From NCBI GenBank assembly GCA_008330645.1, contig VLTN01000007.1:434001-498000 (forward strand): a stretch of DNA of 64,000 nucleotides, given 5' to 3'. This DNA is from Cafeteria roenbergensis. Taxonomy: Eukaryota > Sar > Bigyra > Bicosoecida > Cafeteriaceae. Shown here piece by piece: positions 13,001 to 24,822 of the stretch (position 1 is its first letter; each line of letters opens with the position of its first letter). The notes beneath the pieces are model-generated. The model had not been told where the DNA came from. It made no database searches and worked only from the letters and a program-made list of their open reading frames with translations. Made by a program: the position numbers and the translations under genes.

Positions 13001-16000
13001 TTGCCTCCGCCAGGTGCAGCAAATCCGTAGGGCAAGCGACTCCAAACGCAGGCCCGCGTTGTGCGTCGGAGCGGCGCCCAGAGAACGCCGTCCCGGAATC
13101 AACCAGCGCTGCCGCGCGCCGGGCAGCCGTCAGCGGAGGCAGCGCGCCGGCGCATGCGGCAATGGCACGACGAAGCAGCGGGCCCGCAGAGTCGTCCAGG
13201 CGAGTCGCGCCCTCGCCGATTGCGAGCAGCGCCGCCGCAACGGGGGCGGAAAAGATGGACAGCAGAGCCTCTGCAACTCCGGGACGAGCTCGCAGAGCCG
13301 ACGAGGCATCGCCTCCTCCCTCTGCCAGCGCCGTCGCGATGGAACTGACCCAAGCGAGCGAGCACTCCAGGGCGGCGACGGTGCTCTCGCAGAACGGGCG
13401 AGGAGACTGGGGGAGGCCAGGAGGCTTGGGGAGCTCGGGCTTCTCCCCCGGCAACACGAGGTTGTGCTGGGCGAGGAGGGCATCGAGCTTGGCCAGCGCA
13501 GCTTTCGCGTTCGGCCTCCCCTCGCTCTCCGGCGCAGATCCCGACGCAGCCAGCTCTGGGTCTCCCTTGGCTGCTTCACCGCAAGTCAAGGCCTTTGCAT
13601 TGCACTCGACGCCACGCCAAGCGGCGTTGGTGGCCTGTTGCTCGGCCAGCGACACCGGCGAGGTCGTGGTTGGCAGCACCGACTGCTCGTCGAAAGCATC
13701 GGAGGGAAGGACGGGGCCGAAGCCGAGGAAGGTGAGCTGGTCTCCCTCGTAGTTCATGGCAGCGGCGGGGAACCACTCCCTCATCGAGTCGAAGTCTTCC
13801 CAGCATGAGCCCCAGGAGTCCAGCGTGCTCGGGTTCCGCGGGTCCCACACGTACAGCATGCCGTTGCGGGTGTCGAAGCTCACCGCGAGGACGGAGCCAG
13901 GGCCGAACCTGTGCGAGCCGCCCTCGAACGCCCCGCTCCTCTGCTTCCCGTTGTTGGCGTAGACGTCTCCGCTGATGAGCACGCCGACGCCTTCCCCTGC
14001 GTCCGCTCCCAGGTGCTTTGTTGTGCCGTGCTCTGCCGTGGCCACCCCCACAAAGACGTGCATGTGGCTCGAGGAGGCGTCCACGCGAATGAACCACGTG
14101 TGCACTCCCGAGTCAGGGCGCAGAGGCACAGATGCCCGGCTCATGCCCCAGCCCTTGGACGCTTGCACCAGCTGGCGGCCGCCCATGGCCATGCGCATCT
14201 GCGGCGAGTTGGTCGACCCCAGCCCCCTGGCATCGAAGCGGAGCATGGGCACAGAGACAACGCTCGCCTTGGGCGCCCCTCCAGAGTCCTTGACGGCAGC
14301 ATCGACGCCATCGGCCTCGCTGGGCGTGTCTGGTGGCGGCACGATGCCCGCGAGCTCAGGCGAAACCACAGAAACGCAGCGGAACGCCTCCACGAGCATC
14401 GCCTTGCGAGCGGCGGCAAGCTTGGCACGCGTGTCTTCGAGCTCGACCCACGCCACCGGCTCGGCGCTGGCTGCGCTGGTGTTCAGCCTGCGAGACGCGC
14501 TCATGGCCGCTTCGGTGGCCTTGCTCTCCTCCTCAAGCACGCGGGAGATCAGGGCCCCGTCCAGGCCAGCGGGCACATCCTTGGCCACGGCGGCCAGCGC
14601 TGACCGCGCTGACGCAGCCAGTGCGGCGTCCACAAGGGGTTCCTTGGTGTCGCACTTGAAGAACCCGTGATTCATCCAGAGGTTCCAGTTGAGGCCCGAA
14701 GAGACTCTCGACGGCCACGACAGGCGAAGGAGCGAGTCAGCGAACGAAATGGGCTGCGAGAGCAGGGCCAGGTCACCAAGGCTGGCGATTTCGCGCGTGG
14801 AGACGGCGTCCGAAGCACTGCCCAGGGCGCGGCGACTTGCGAGCCACTTGCGGGCCTGGTCGCCAAGAGAGGACATGGCAGAGGGAGTCCCGCCAGAGAG
14901 CTCCCCGTCGTAGAGCGCAGGATCACACGGGGCCAGGCCGCTGAGCACCTGGCCGGCCGCAGCGGCGAACGCTCTGACCGCGGAGCTGTCCAGCCAAGGC
15001 TCATCGTCCGCGACGGCCTCGAATGCACCGCTCTTCTTCTTGCATGCTTCCGACGACACCAGATCGCCCAGCCGGGGAGCGAGGGCGACCCAGCACTCGG
15101 GCACGCCGGGCACAACTCCGCCCGACGGACGGCGCGACCGGGCGCGCTCCTCCTCCGCGTCAGAGTCATAGCCGGCGTCTGCGTCATCCAGGCTCCAGGC
15201 AGCGTCCTCGTCGCACTCGGCCCCTGCCCAGCCCAGAGCGGGGGGCATGCACCCCGCCCGGGCGGCTGCTACTGCCTGCTTGGCGCACGCCACGTCACGC
15301 TCAAGGCGGACCACGGCCAAGCGGACGCGGCCAGCCGCCTGATCGTCCTCAAGAAGCTGGGACGGGAGTGGCCAGTCGGCCTCCTCGCATCCCAGGGCGG
15401 GGACTGCATTTGGAAGGCCACGGGAGGAGCGGAGCCAGCGGCGCGGGGCTGCGGTGAGCAAAGCGGCAGCTCGAGCGTGGTCCGTCAGGCGCAAGTCCTG
15501 CGGCTGCGCTACCGACGTTGCCGCGGCAGCTGCACCGGCCGCGCTTGCTAGAGCCTCGGCGGGGGCAGGGGCCCCCGCAAGCGGGAGCTCAACTGCCGCG
15601 AGGCGCTTTACAAGCGACCAGCCGAGCGATGCGACGATCGCAGACGCGGCGCCCAAGCTCTGCGCCGCCTGGGAACCATCGTCTGCGCCGGCTGTCGCCG
15701 CCGCATCAGACTGGGCTGCGGCACCCTCCGCAGCAGCCGCGGCCGGGTCGGCGAACACAGTCGCTGGGCCGAGCGACACTGCGTTGATGCCCTTGGACGC
15801 CCCTCGCATTTGGAAGCCAGCGCACGCGAAGAAACGCCCTTCGAAGGGGTTGCCGTTGCTGGCGACGCTGGCCATGCGCTCGCGGAGGCCAGTCGCGCGC
15901 GCCGTGCTTCCGTTGCAGGAGAAGAGGACGTCGCCAGCGCCGCCAGTTGGGTGCGCGGGCCCGGCGCGCAGGTCGACCACGACAGTGACCACGCTGCCCG

Positions 16001-19000
16001 CTTCGATGCCTGGCAGCATGCCGCAGAGGGACCCAAAGGCAAAGACCTCCCCCTTGGCGTTGGCGCACACCAGCTCCCGAAGCGACGACATCTTCGGCTC
16101 GCCGCGGACGGGTCCCGCGGCCTCGGCGATGGGCCACTGCGAGATGCCGAAGAAGGCAGCGACGCTGGGCGCCGTGCGCTCCACAACAAACTCGAGCACA
16201 GTGACGCGGTCGAGCGGCAGCGGCTCCTCACTCACGGCAGAGTGGAAGCCCATGCCTGCCTCGGTGCCGGCCGCGCTTGCCGCCACGGCGACCTCCTCGC
16301 CTGCCATGGTCACGACGCTGCCGTGCTCCTCCGACGGCAGCTTGGAGAACAAGGAGCACCTGTCCGAGCAAAAGGGCATCGCAAGCTCGCCGGCGGGGAC
16401 CAGGCCGCGCAGAATGGGCATGAGGGCTCGGGCATCGGCGCCGCTGGCCCCAGCCCGGCGGGAAGGGCTGCTCGAGAGTGGGCCGACCTCGGAAAGCGCG
16501 TTGCCCGCGAAGCCGGCGGACGCCGAGACGGCGAGGTCAGCGAGCGCGTGGCGCGTCGGCCACGGGGACGAGTCTCGCAGCTGCATGCTCATGGAGCGCG
16601 TGCCAGGGACCGTGCCACGGAACGGACTCGGGTGGGAAGGCACGAGGGCTTGGACGGGAGCCAAGCGGTCGGCGGCGCTGCCCAGCAGAGCCACGGCAAC
16701 GGCCTCCCGCACCGCAGCCGAGGCCGGCAGAGCCACGAGAGGCACCCCCTCCGCTGTGAACCGCGCCTCCGCAGACGGCGGCGTCCACAAGCCAAGCAGC
16801 CGCAACGCCGTCAGGCGAAGCAGCGACGGCGTCCGCAGCATCGTCACGGAGTGCCGACGGAACAGCTGCGCGGTGCCGCGGCACACGCCCTTGAGGAGAG
16901 GGACAAAGACGTCGCCATCCGAGGCTGCTCGCTTCGTGTCGAGGCAGGCCGCCAGGGCGTCCGTGAGCGCGACCATCGCTGCCCAGTCCTCGTGAGTCGG
17001 CCGCGCCCCGGCGGCGTACAGGCGGCGCATTCTCGAAGCAGCAGCCTCGGACGCACCTCCTCGAGGAGGGCGCGAGGCAGAGTGCAGGCGCCCGTCAACC
17101 GTCGCTGTGTCGGTCCAGTCGTGCAGCTCGGACGCCATGCCGGCGTCCCGAGCCAGGGAGCGGCTGTCAGCCATGGCCTCCTCTGCAGTGTGCGTCGAGC
17201 CGCCCGGCGACAACATCCTGCCCGTCGCTGTCTTGGAGGATGCCGAGGCCGCATCGGCGGCCGACAGCGCGCCCTTGGCCGAGCTGACGTCCTGCATGGC
17301 GCGCGAGAGGCGTTCGGCGATGGAAGCGTTGACCGAAAAGAGCGCCACCACCGCGCTGGCGGCGGGCAGGCCGAGCTCAAGGGAGGCAGTGGCGCCCGCA
17401 GCTCCCGCTCTGATCAGGGACGCCGCCCGGTAGGCGAGCGCGCGAAGCTGGAGGAAGGTCGCCTGAGTCGGCGCGGCGACGGCTCCGTGGGTCATGAAGG
17501 CACCGAGGCGGCGACGGCTCTTGCCGCCGGTCCGGCGGCGGGATGAGCGCCAGTCCTCGTCGGCCGCACGCGCCTCAGACGCGAGGCGGTCCAGCATCAC
17601 AAACATGGCGGTGGCCGCGCCCTTGGGGGTGCAGGGCCGTTGCTGCGCGGCGGGCGAGGCGATGGCAAGCTGCTCGCGCAGCGCCTCGGCTTCAGACGAA
17701 GACACGGAGTCCGAGTGAGCCTCAAGCAGGATGCGTGCAGCCGCAACGCTCGCCGGCGCCACAAGCGCCGGACACGGCATGCTGGCCCACTTGGGGGGAG
17801 CGACTGCGCGGACGGCCGCCGCTTCGGCAGAGGGCCGAGAGGCGGCGGCGGCGCCGATCGCCTGGCGGTACACGGAGCCGTAGACAGCAGCCGCAGCTTG
17901 CCGAGAGGCGCACTGCGCCGCAGCCCGCAAAGCTGCAAAGGGACGCGAGTCGCCCCACATGAAGCTGCCGTCGATGATGCCCGCGAAGCGGCCGGCCGCG
18001 TCCAGCACGCGGTTGCCAGCGGCATCGAGGAACAGGAGCAGGGCCACGGGCTTGGGCCCGAGAGACTCTGCCCCCGGCTTGGACGCCTTGCGAGCGCTGT
18101 TCGCGAGCTTGGGGTCGCGGTCGCACGTGACTTGAGCCAGCGCTTTCGCGCCACGCTCGTCTGCGTGCCAGACGCGGAAGGACGCCCACGACGCACGAAA
18201 CTGACAGGTGAAGTTGCTCTCCCCGGCGCCTTCGGCCGCGGTGGGAGACCCGCGGGGTCCACGAGGGGAACGGAAGGCACCCATGCCGCGCGGCGAGTCT
18301 CGAGATTCGCGAGGGCGGTCGGTCGGCGGAGAAACGCACCCTCCCAGCGCGCAGAGCCTGGACCCCACGCCAAGGCGCATCACGAGGTTGCTGGGCGGAC
18401 TCGACGTCGAAGAGTCGTCCGCAGACGAGCCGGCGGAGTCGCTGCCCGCGAGCGTCGACGGGCAGATGATTGAGCCAGCCAGCAGCCGCGCCGACACGGC
18501 GACTTCGCCGTCGATGAGCAGCGCGACCTTGCCAGCCGAAAAGCTCATGCCCAGGGTGGTCCATCGCCCGAGCGGGACGGCCCCTGGCGCGGTCAGTACC
18601 GCGGCAACAAGCCCTGCGCCGCCGGCAGGGATGGCGTCGCCGGCGTGGTTCCTTGCCTCGCAGACAACCAGAGCCAGCTCGCCGCGCTGCGTCACAATGA
18701 GGGCGAAGCCCTCGGCAGTGCCAGCCTCGCTGCCGGCTCCTGCGGCCAGGCGGGGCATCCCCACGGACACAACTGCCGCCCAGGGCTCGGCGGCGAGCTC
18801 GCGGAGGCCGCTCGCGGCTCGGGGAGAAGTGACGTCGCCCTGAGGCTTGGCATCGAACAGCGCCGAGCTGTAGGAGGCGGGGTCTGAGGCTCCCGAAGGC
18901 GAGCCGATGAGGTGGATCATGGCCTCGAGGACCACATTGCGGTGCAGTTCCGTGGACTCGAACAGGGCACGGGGCATGGAGATCGAGCCGCGGTCCTCCC

Positions 19001-21659
19001 CGGTGAGATGCAGGCATGGGGGCGACACCGGCAGCGCCCTGTGCCAGCCCTTGGCGCGCTCGCTGGACATCGGGGCCACCTGGCTCTGGCCAGCGCCCCT
19101 GCGCCCCAGCAGCGAGGGGAGGGGGAGAGGCGCTGCTGCGGCGAAGCTCGTGTCTGCCACTGTCGGCCAGGCGCCGGGGCGGGCCGCGGCCTCCAGGAGA
19201 GAGAGCTCGGGGGCTGGCTTGCAGCCGCCCTCGGCCCACGGCATGCTGGCAGCGAAGGGCCTGCAGCCCGGGGGCAGGAAGCGGAGTGGCTCGGAGGGGT
19301 CTGCGCCAATGTTGAACTCCACGATCCCGCTGCTGAAGGAGACTGCCGGGAAGAAGGCCAGCCCGGCGCCGCGGCCGGGCTCGCCAACACCTCGAAAGGC
19401 AACGCCCAAGTCCCTGCCGCGGCTGTCGATGTAGCGAATGTCGCCCCGCTCGAGGTCAAGGACGCAGCCGACGGTGAACTTTCCCAAACTGCGGGTGCCG
19501 TACGCGTTGGGAGCGAAGAGATCCGCCTCGGGAGTGTGCGACCGCTCCTCGGCCTCCTTGGGCGATCCGGCAAAGAGCTGAGCGCGGCACGGGCACCAGG
19601 ACCAGGACGCCGCGTCATCGCCGACGCCCATGCCTTGGTTGATGTCCGTGACGATGGCAGACGTCGCCCACCCGATTTGAACGGCCGTCTGGCGAGAGGA
19701 GCTCTGCGGGTCCACCGTGGCCTCAAAGTACCAGCGGTTGCAGAGGCCGTCCGGTGCCGACAGCTTGGCTGAGCGGGGCTCCGCGGAAGGTGGCAACTCG
19801 GGGAGCGTCGAGAAGAGCCTGGAGCGGCGAATGGGCTTGCTGTGGGAGAGGGCGATGGCCGCGTCAAGCTCGGGGGAGCTGTCGAGGCTCTGGTCCGTGC
19901 CTTCCAGCGGTGCGCGAACGGTGCCGCCTTGAACGAGAACGGTTCCGAAGCCGCTGCCGGCTTGGCACCGAAGAGTGGTCTGGGACAGCGACATGGTGCC
20001 AGCGAGCTGCACGAGCCGGGCGCCGATGAATGCAGAGGCTGTCCGAGCGGGTGAGCTGGCAGAGCCGCCAGCGCTGCCCGCGGAAGGTGTCTGGGTGATG
20101 CCCGTCTCGGCTGCCGAGGCTGAGCGGGAGCCAGGAGCGCTTGATGTCGGCTTGGAAGCCAGCGGCGAAGCAGGCGACGAGTCCCCTGCCGCCGGGGAAG
20201 CAGGAGCCGACGCCGCCGACGCGGCCTCTTCGGGCGGCGGTGATGCCGGCAGGCCAGCGGCCAGGCGAAGCGTCGACACGGCACTCGAAGCGGAGCACGT
20301 GCCGAGCTGCTGGCCAGCCTGGTCTGCCACTTCAGACGGGCTCGCCACCTGAAGCGAGGCCACGGCCGCCAAGGCGGCAGCCATGTCTGTGATCCAGCCG
20401 CCGGCGGGATCGCGCTCTCCTCCTGCGGGGACGGGGCCTCCGGCTGCAGCGGTCGCAGCGTCTTCCGCGGCGGCCCTGGCCCTGGCGGCCGTTGGCCCAG
20501 CCTTGGAGGCCATGAGGCGGTGCGGGTCGGCCTCCGCGGCTGATAGGAGGGCGTGGGCGCCAGCGAGCAGCAGCTGCAGCGACTCCTCCTCGGCGCCGCG
20601 AGAGATGAGGGCGGCAAGCGCCTGCTCCGTGCGCGGGAGCCCCACGGCGTCGCGCACGCTGAGCATGTCGTCCCGGCCCCCCGCTGCAGCAGCGGGCGCG
20701 GCGCCTGCAGCTGCGGCCGCGACAGCTGCTGTGCCGGTCAGCGCAGGGTGGGCAAAGAGGCCGTCGCGGCGGACTGCGAGGGAGCCCGCGGCGGAGGCGG
20801 CGTCCAAGGGGCAGCTGGCGTCCTCGTCCGCCCGCAAGGACCCGAGGCGGTGGCCGCGGGCCAGGGCTTCGCACGCTGCCACGCTGGCAGCGCGAGCGAG
20901 GAGGGGCGCCAGGGGCTCCAGCGACGTCGGGTCCGAGGCCGCACGCGACAGCAGCTCGCGGGCGCGGCGCGCAAGCACCTCGGCCGGCGAGGACACCGCC
21001 GCGACGGCGGCTCCCTCTGACAACTCTGTGTCGCTTGGATGAGGCCCCGCGACGCCAAGGGCGCGGAGCGACGCCTCGAAGGCGAGGAGGCGAGCTTGGT
21101 CGGGCAACGCCGCGCCAGAGCCTGAGGCCGCGTCAGCTGCTGCCGCCGCACCGCTCGCAGCAGCGGCAGCACTCGCCCCGTCGGGTGCGGCAGCTGCGCC
21201 GGCAGAGGCAGGGGTTGCGCTGCCCCCTCCAGGGCGCTCGCCTGCAGCGTGCAGGGCCGCGAGGGCGAGTCCAAGCCCCCCCCGCCCGGGGGAGGCCATT
21301 GCCGCATCCCTCGAGGAGTTGAGCTCCTCGAAGAGCCGCCCCAGGTCCTGCAAGGTCATGCCTTCTTTCGAGTCGCGAGTGACGGCCTGGATGAATCGGA
21401 GGCCCGCGATCCCTCGGGCAAAGTCGCCTTGCCAGGGTCCGGGAACCTCCGCCGACGTGGCTGTGCCGAGGGCGGTACGGACGACACTGTAAGGCGGAAA
21501 GGCCTGCGAGAACCGGCCGGACTCCGCGAGCGAGGCGACAGCTTCCGAGAGCGAGAGCGTGGAGGCCGCCACGAACCCCGGGTTCTCGGTATCTGCCTGA
21601 GCCTCCGCCGTGCTTGGCGCCCGCCGGAGCGACGCGCCAGGCGGTGCGCCAGACGCCAT
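1..21659 (-). CDS. Giant multidomain SPRY/LamG/UBA protein, HERC-like ubiquitin-ligase candidate (3' end beyond window)
   Basis: One frame (codons starting at multiples of 3) stays open from 21,957 to the left edge: at least 7,219 codons from the first ATG in the long exon, with no stop and no need for an intron. Recognisable modules, in order from that ATG: a SPRY domain near residues 640-790 (19,750-19,280; core GRDLGVAF); a LamG-like segment near 890-1,090; a weaker SPRY-like segment near 1,800-1,970; a clear SPRY near 2,505-2,655 (14,140-13,700; YVWDPRN); a weak SPRY-like segment near 4,550-4,790; a UBA domain near 5,150-5,205 (6,200-6,050; FVAMGIDEDRARVAL); a LamG-like domain near 6,000-6,400 (3,640-2,470; WTLELWVRR, then WVHLALIC); and a last SPRY from about 7,060 to the edge. 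Linkers are Ala/Ser-rich. UBA plus SPRY/LamG modules in a giant chain suggest a HERC/HECT-type ubiquitin ligase, but no HECT or RING domain is in view, so the function is inferred. Coding probably continues upstream to 21,810 and an extra 5' exon. Confidence 0.85.
1036..1088 (-). repeat. Hexanucleotide tandem repeat encoding (Pro-Ala)n
   Basis: About nine copies of GCAGGA (read on the plus strand) lie in frame in the giant gene and encode an alternating Pro-Ala stretch between its last LamG-like domain and last SPRY domain. The unit length keeps the frame open whatever the copy number. Confidence 0.85.
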
Positions 21660-22440
21660 CGTGGAAGGCGGGTCTTGTGCCTCCGTGTCCGAGCTCTCGC
21701 GGGCCAGGCGAAGGCGGGTGGCTGCGGGCGAGGCGGAAGCGCGGGCGACAAATTCCGAGACTCTTGCATTGACTTCGAGGAGCGCGCCCAGCCGCGCCCA
21801 ACGGGGGGCGCTGCGACGGCGGCACGAGTGGCAAATGGCATGGCCCGCGCAGCCGCTTTGCGGCCGGGCCCACCTTCGCCTGGCGAGGCGGCCGGGGCGC
21901 CAGGCTGGAGAAGGGGACGGGCTGAGGGGGTGAATGCTTGGCTGGGCGCAGCTTTTTCAATTGGGCACTGGCAGCAGATCTCCCCCGCCCGCCCTGGCTT
22001 CCCTCGGCGCTTGTGGCCAAGTCGCCGGGTCGCGAGCCCAAAGAACCCGCGCTTCGGCCCTTGGCCCCTTCCGCGATCAGGCAGACCAGGAGGCGGGCCG
22101 GCCGCGCGGGCGCGGCGCGCGGGCCGATGGCACGGGCCAGACCCGATTTCGGAATGGAGCAGTCGGAGTTCGCACCGCCCGGCTTGGCGACGGGAGCAGG
22201 GGGGCGGGCGGCGGCGCGCGGAAAGCGGGCGCGCTCACACCGCGCAGCAGGCTCGTGCGGCCAGCAGGCGGCAGCAGCCCTGACAGGCTGGGCTGGGCGG
22301 GAGGAGCGTGGCAATCTCGGGCAGTGTGCCACATTGTGCAAGGCCAGCGCGAGGCACACCAAGGTCCAGCCCTCGTCAGCCGCGCAAGCACCGGGGCTGG
22401 GGTGCGGGCAACACAGCCACACTCCGCTGGGCTTTCTCAC

Positions 22441-22622
22441 GTGGCAGGTATCCGCGAGGACCTGTGGTGGGCTCGCAGTTGTGCCGGCAAGGGGGCGACG
22501 ATCGCGAGCGCTCCGGGCAGCAGAGCTAGAGTGGACAGAGTGCGTGGCTGGCCCGCTGGCCCCGATGCGACGGGAGTGTCCGAATTGCGGCGCAAGGAGA
22601 GGTGGCAGTGCAGGCAACGCAT
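22441..22622 (-). other. Possible first coding exon of the giant gene
   Basis: An ATG at 22,622-22,620 opens 60 codons (starting MRCLHCHLSL) and ends in a strong GTGAGA donor, leaving two bases of a codon. The long frame of the giant gene reads convincingly as protein upstream of its first ATG, back to a CGTCGCAG acceptor at 21,811-21,813. Joining 22,441 to 21,810 restores the phase exactly and removes a 630-base intron. The start would lie only 67 bases from the stop of the Nup54-type gene. One junction in three fits in phase by chance, so this is a candidate only. If it is wrong, translation starts at 21,659. Confidence 0.4.
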
Positions 22623-22689
22623 CGCTTTCGGGTCGGGGACGAGCCGGGGATGGCCAAGGCCGAAAAACAACCAAGAGACACAGCCAGGG

Positions 22690-24581
22690 TCAGTGCAGCA
22701 GCTCGCGCTCGACGACCCTGAGGTCCTCGGCAGCCTCGCGGACGAAGCGCTTGAGCTCGTCGATGCTGCCCTGCTGCTCTACAAGCACCTTGGCGATCGA
22801 CTCCAGGGCCTTGGGCCCAATGGTCCCGTCAGCAGACCCGGAGCCATCTTGCGAGTCTGAAAACGCGCCGGAGAGCGCGGCCTGCGTGAGCACCGCCTCG
22901 GTGCGGCGACGGAGACCGTGCGGCGCGTACGTGGCGCTGTGGATGGCGTTGATCCGTCGCATCAGCAACCTTTCCTCATCCTGGATGGCGCTGAACCTTG
23001 ACCCAAGGATCTGCTCGGCCACATGGTGCGAGGCCTGCAAGCAGCGCCGGCTGCAGCGCCGCTGGCTCTCCTCCAGCCGGTCCATTTCCGTGGACATGCT
23101 CTGCAGGTCCTCCACGATGGACCCCACGTGGGCTTGCAGCTTCTGCGGACAGCAAGTGTTTGAGCAGCGGGCGAGCGAGGGGGCGGCGCAGTGTCTCGAA
23201 GAACGCGCAGGCATTCCCGTGGCAACGCCCGGGAGGACGCGGACGGGGGCCGCGAGCGTCGCTGCAGCTGCAGCGCAGGCGCTCCGCGGAACGGCCCACT
23301 GCGATGCGGGCATGCGGAGCGGCCGCTTCTGGAGCGGGCCGCGACGACGTCGCTCACCTCCGCCTTGCTGGTGATGGACTCCGCCCGGCTCTGCAGCTGC
23401 TTGGAGAACTTGGTGAGTCCCTGGAAGCCGATGATCACGGTGGGCACGGACAGCTGGCCGGTGGCCCCGTCCTCCTCCTCGTCCTCGTCCTCGTGCTTCA
23501 CTCGCCTGCCGAGCCGGCGCCGGACAGCCCGCATTTCGGACTGACTGAGCAGGGGAACGAGCTGCGGCTGGCCCTGGGACGTCTTTACCAGGTTGCCCTG
23601 GCAGTCCAGCTGGCAGAGCAGAGGCGGCTGGTAGTCCCTGTCCTGGCGGGCCGGCACGAAGATCTTGCGGACGAAGGGGGCGTGGAGGATGCGGTCCGAG
23701 CCCTGCACCTGAGGCGGTTGCGGCACCCCATACACCGGGGCGGGGGCCGCCGTCACCTGGCCCTCCCTGATAGGCAGGTTTGAGTACGCCACTCGCAGCT
23801 GGGCGTACTCCCGCTCCACATCCTGGGGCGGAGAAAAAGTAGGCTGGGGGGGCGGCGCCGGCTGGCCGTAGAGGGGAGCTGCAGCTGCTGGAGGCGCCGG
23901 CCGCGGCGGGTCCTGGAACCACTTGAAGCAGCCAATCGCCTCCACCGCCGCTCTGCGGGACGTGCTCGCACCAGGGATGCCGGCGGCGGGCGCGGCGGGG
24001 GCAGCAGTGGCCGCCGGGGCGCCGAACGGGTTGGCCGCGGTGGCCGCCGGGGCGCCGAACGGGTTGGCCGCGGTGGCCGCCGGGGCGCCGAACGGGTTGG
24101 CCGCGGTGGCCGCCGGGGCGCCGAACGGGTTGGCCGCGGTGGCCGCCGGGGCGCCGAACGGGTTGGCCGCGGAGGCCGCCGGGGCCGCGAACGGGTTGGC
24201 CGCGGTGGCTGCCGGGGCCGCGAACGGGTTGGCCGCGGTGGCTGCCGGGGCCGCGAACGGGTTGGCCGCGGTGGCTGCCGGGGCCGCAAACGGGTTGGCC
24301 TGCGAGTGCGAGCGGGAACGCAAGCGGCAAGCGGGCAGAGTCGAGCGCACGTATCCGGCAGCCCGCCTGGCCCCACAAGCCTTTCGCTATCAATCCAGAA
24401 CGCGTCCCCTCCCCACCCCCAGTAGGAGGGGGGCGCTGTGGGGGACGGGGGCGCATCGCCCTGGCACTCGCGGTGACCACGCGCGCGGCACGTCTGAGCC
24501 TGCGCTGCGAGCGCCTGCTCGAGGCTTCCGACCGCCCAAGACCTGGCGAGCCCTGGCGGGGCGACTCACGGCGGTTTGCAT
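22690..24581 (-). CDS. NUP54: Nup54-type central-channel nucleoporin
   Basis: Three exons: 24,570-24,581 (ATG plus three codons), 23,358-24,299 and 22,690-23,142, all joined in phase 0 with GTGAG donors and GCAG acceptors; product 468 residues, close to human Nup54 (about 507). Residues 5-103 are nine tandem 11-residue repeats beginning NPF; the first four read NPFA and the last five NPFG, an FG-type repeat region expected to line the pore. The C-terminal 150 residues are helical. The final segment, from IGPKALESIAKVLVEQQ to VVERELLH, matches the end of Nup54 in animals, where it forms coiled coils with Nup62 and Nup58. Expected location: nuclear pore central channel. The 12-base first exon is the least certain part. 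It is divergent from the gene starting at 24,823. Confidence 0.8.
24003..24299 (-). repeat. Nine 33-bp tandem repeats encoding NPF(A/G)APAATAA
   Basis: Nine copies of a 33-base unit encode 11-residue FG-type repeats at the start of exon 2 of the Nup54-type gene. Two sub-families occur in blocks: four units with NPFA next to the splice site, then five with NPFG. This suggests recent local duplication or gene conversion. The antisense strand of the array is also open. Confidence 0.9.
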
Positions 24582-24822
24582 GCTGGTGTTGCCGACTCGC
24601 AAGGCCACCGCCAGGCGGGCGGGGAGAGCGGGTTCCCGAGCGCGCGGGCGGTGGCAACGACGACGCCCCGAGGCGGCAGAGGCGCCGTCTTTGCTTGTCG
24701 GGGGCACAATACTGGACGGCTGGACTGCTCCGAAGGGCAGGGGCTGTGGCCTCGCTCAACTTTGCCGGCTGCTGCCGGCTCGCCCGCCCACTTTCGGGAC
24801 GGACTTCGCGGCCCCGGCTGGG
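24582..24822. promoter_or_regulatory. Shared 241-bp divergent promoter region (Nup54-type gene / 24,823 gene)
   Basis: The ATGs of two oppositely directed genes lie 241 bases apart, so both promoters and 5' leaders must fit here. I see no TATA box. Inferred from layout only. Confidence 0.45.

Noticed and set aside
15454-17546. Two overlapping plus-strand open frames of 513 and 578 codons
   Set aside because: Both lie over the minus-strand SPRY-like region of the giant gene and show no family features.
21133-22674. Minus-strand 513-codon frame between the Nup54-type gene and the giant gene
   Set aside because: It is a different frame from the giant gene, starts without a supported ATG and reads as Arg/Pro/Ser-rich noise. 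Part of its span is better used as the 5' exon in another frame.
24003-24299. CRISPR-like array (33-bp repeats)
   Set aside because: The repeats have no spacers, are in frame and encode FG-type nucleoporin repeats.
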